Origin: Taenia hydatigena
Lineage: Eukaryota > Platyhelminthes > Cestoda > Cyclophyllidea > Taeniidae
Length of the DNA: 64,000 nucleotides
Direction of reading: 5' to 3'
Assembly: GCA_036345935.2 (NCBI GenBank)
Contig: JADWOT020000003.1
Location: 12,498,524 to 12,562,523 of the forward strand
Part shown: piece by piece, positions 62,910-64,000 of the stretch
How the letters are laid out: each line of letters starts with the position of its first letter
Position numbering within the stretch: position 1 is the first letter of the stretch
Made by a program: the position numbers and the translations under genes
The notes under the pieces: model-generated
Seen by the model: the letters and a program-made list of their open reading frames with translations, nothing else
Databases searched by the model: none
Told to the model about the DNA's origin: nothing

Positions 62910-64000
62910 GTGATGGTGGGACATGCCTTGGGGAGTTTACGTCCATTTGCTTTCGCTATTTAGTTTTATATATTTTAGTTCAGTTTAGGGGTTACGCTGC
63001 CTACCCTGATAGATTAGATTACACTTGACTTGATATTCATTACTTTCTCCGCGAATTTTCAAGAACAATTTTGACTCCCTCAGCTCATCTCTCACCATAC
63101 CAACGACTGTGGCTGAGGTAGCTATCAAGTGAGAAAAGGTTTCTGATGGTTGTTCCTTTGTCAGCCTCTACGAAATCGATTAGTGGTGGTAACTGTCCTT
63201 CCAAAATTTTCCGCCGATTCACCAAAGCATAAGCCTTTGAAGTGTCATCGGTCGCGGTCATGTCCCTCACAGAGCACTAAAAGGTGTCTAGCAGATCTTA
63301 CTTCTCATTCAAGCATATGTTGATTGGCTCCCCCTGCAGACGTCTACAATGGAGCGTATGGGCTCATAAACAGTCCATTTCAATTTACCAAAAGTTCTGA
63401 GGCCCTGAACATTGCATTATTTTCGGATTTTACGATAACTAGGCTGGAATTGTTGTGATATACCAAATCCAAGAAAGTGTGATAAGTTGTTAGAGTTCAG
63501 CAGGACTTCTGTTGACTATTCTGTAGATATCGCCTGTTACGGACTTTTTCCTGCAGATTTTGACATCAAGGAACGCACCAGATTAGTCTTTAGTTCTTAC
63601 TCATTTGCTGGTCCATCTTCTTTGGTTTAGATTTTTAACGATTTGTTTGGATGGATGCACATCGTCAGATCAAGCAAAAGCTCGCAAACCGATTTTGATA
63701 CACTGTTCTGTCTGACTTTGATATATTAGTCTCAACTCGCATTGTCATCTGCTCCTTCTTTTCGTCTCGACCCATTTGTTTAACTGACTACTTGTTACTA
63801 ATATCTTGTTTGGTGGAAGCAATAACTCGCTCCTTCCGAGTGCATCAGCCACAAACTCATCGCGCAAAAGCGGTGGCAGTAGAAAATCAGATATTCCTTC
63901 AATTTTTTCGGCAGCCACAGCAGCCATCAATACTCGCAGCTGTTCTTGCCAGTGCTGATGCAGTCGGATGGCTAGCTGGGCACTGAAGCTGAAGTCCCTG
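62910..64000. other. No recognisable gene, end of window
   Basis: The sequence just outside the right arm has no partner elsewhere in the window. Open stretches at 63,085-63,270 and 63,745-63,930 (minus) and 63,792-63,986 (plus) overlap one another and show no motif; an exon continuing beyond the window cannot be excluded. Confidence 0.4.

Noticed and set aside
1..64000. CRISPR array, prokaryotic operon or phage system
   Set aside because: There are no regular repeat-spacer units, no closely packed same-strand genes and no bacterial families; the visible genes have spliceosomal introns and animal domains.

Overview
This is eukaryotic, AT-rich, very gene-poor DNA, almost certainly from an animal. 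Animal families recognisable in it are T-box, CDK, TAK1-type kinase, immunoglobulin-superfamily (IgSF) and an FBXO22-like F-box/FIST protein. The one well-preserved gene has three introns of only 32-33 bases, a size I associate with flatworms, tapeworms in particular. That placement is inference; no ribosomal or mitochondrial marker is present to confirm it.

Layout. 1-6.5 kb: nothing recognisable. 6.5-7.75 kb (minus): decayed T-box gene, copy A. 8.89-12.68 kb (minus): left arm of a large inverted duplication carrying a decayed IgSF membrane-protein gene that ends in a transmembrane exon. 14.73-15.99 kb (minus): T-box copy B. 17.39-19.04 kb (plus): cyclin-dependent kinase, 7 exons, 405 residues, all splice sites and phases consistent. 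20.9-24.9 kb: weak His/Ser-rich exon-like pieces. 27.4-28.85 kb (minus): intron-containing pseudogene of the CDK, with a further CDK exon fragment at 30.85-30.99 kb. 28.9-29.45 kb and 46.93-47.5 kb: two diverged copies of an unidentified segment. 35.5-35.97 kb and 37.61-38.0 kb: another unidentified duplicated segment. 38.37-40.42 kb (minus): TAK1-like kinase pseudogene. 47.63-48.51 kb (minus): FBXO22-like reading frame interrupted by one stop that a 30-base intron would remove. 58.89-59.16 kb (plus): one T-box exon, copy C. 59.20-62.91 kb (plus): right arm of the inverted duplication. The rest shows no supportable gene.

The window therefore reads as one live-looking kinase gene in a field of duplicated, decaying regulatory and receptor genes. 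T-box and IgSF pieces lie in the same order and orientation in both inverted copies, so they were duplicated as a block; the right copy lacks about 2.5 kb between them. The outermost ~460 bases of the two arms, including the transmembrane exon, are about 99% identical while the rest is roughly 85-90% identical, which suggests gene conversion or a later homogenising event. I saw no prokaryotic operon, CRISPR array, rRNA, convincing tRNA, reverse transcriptase or transposase.
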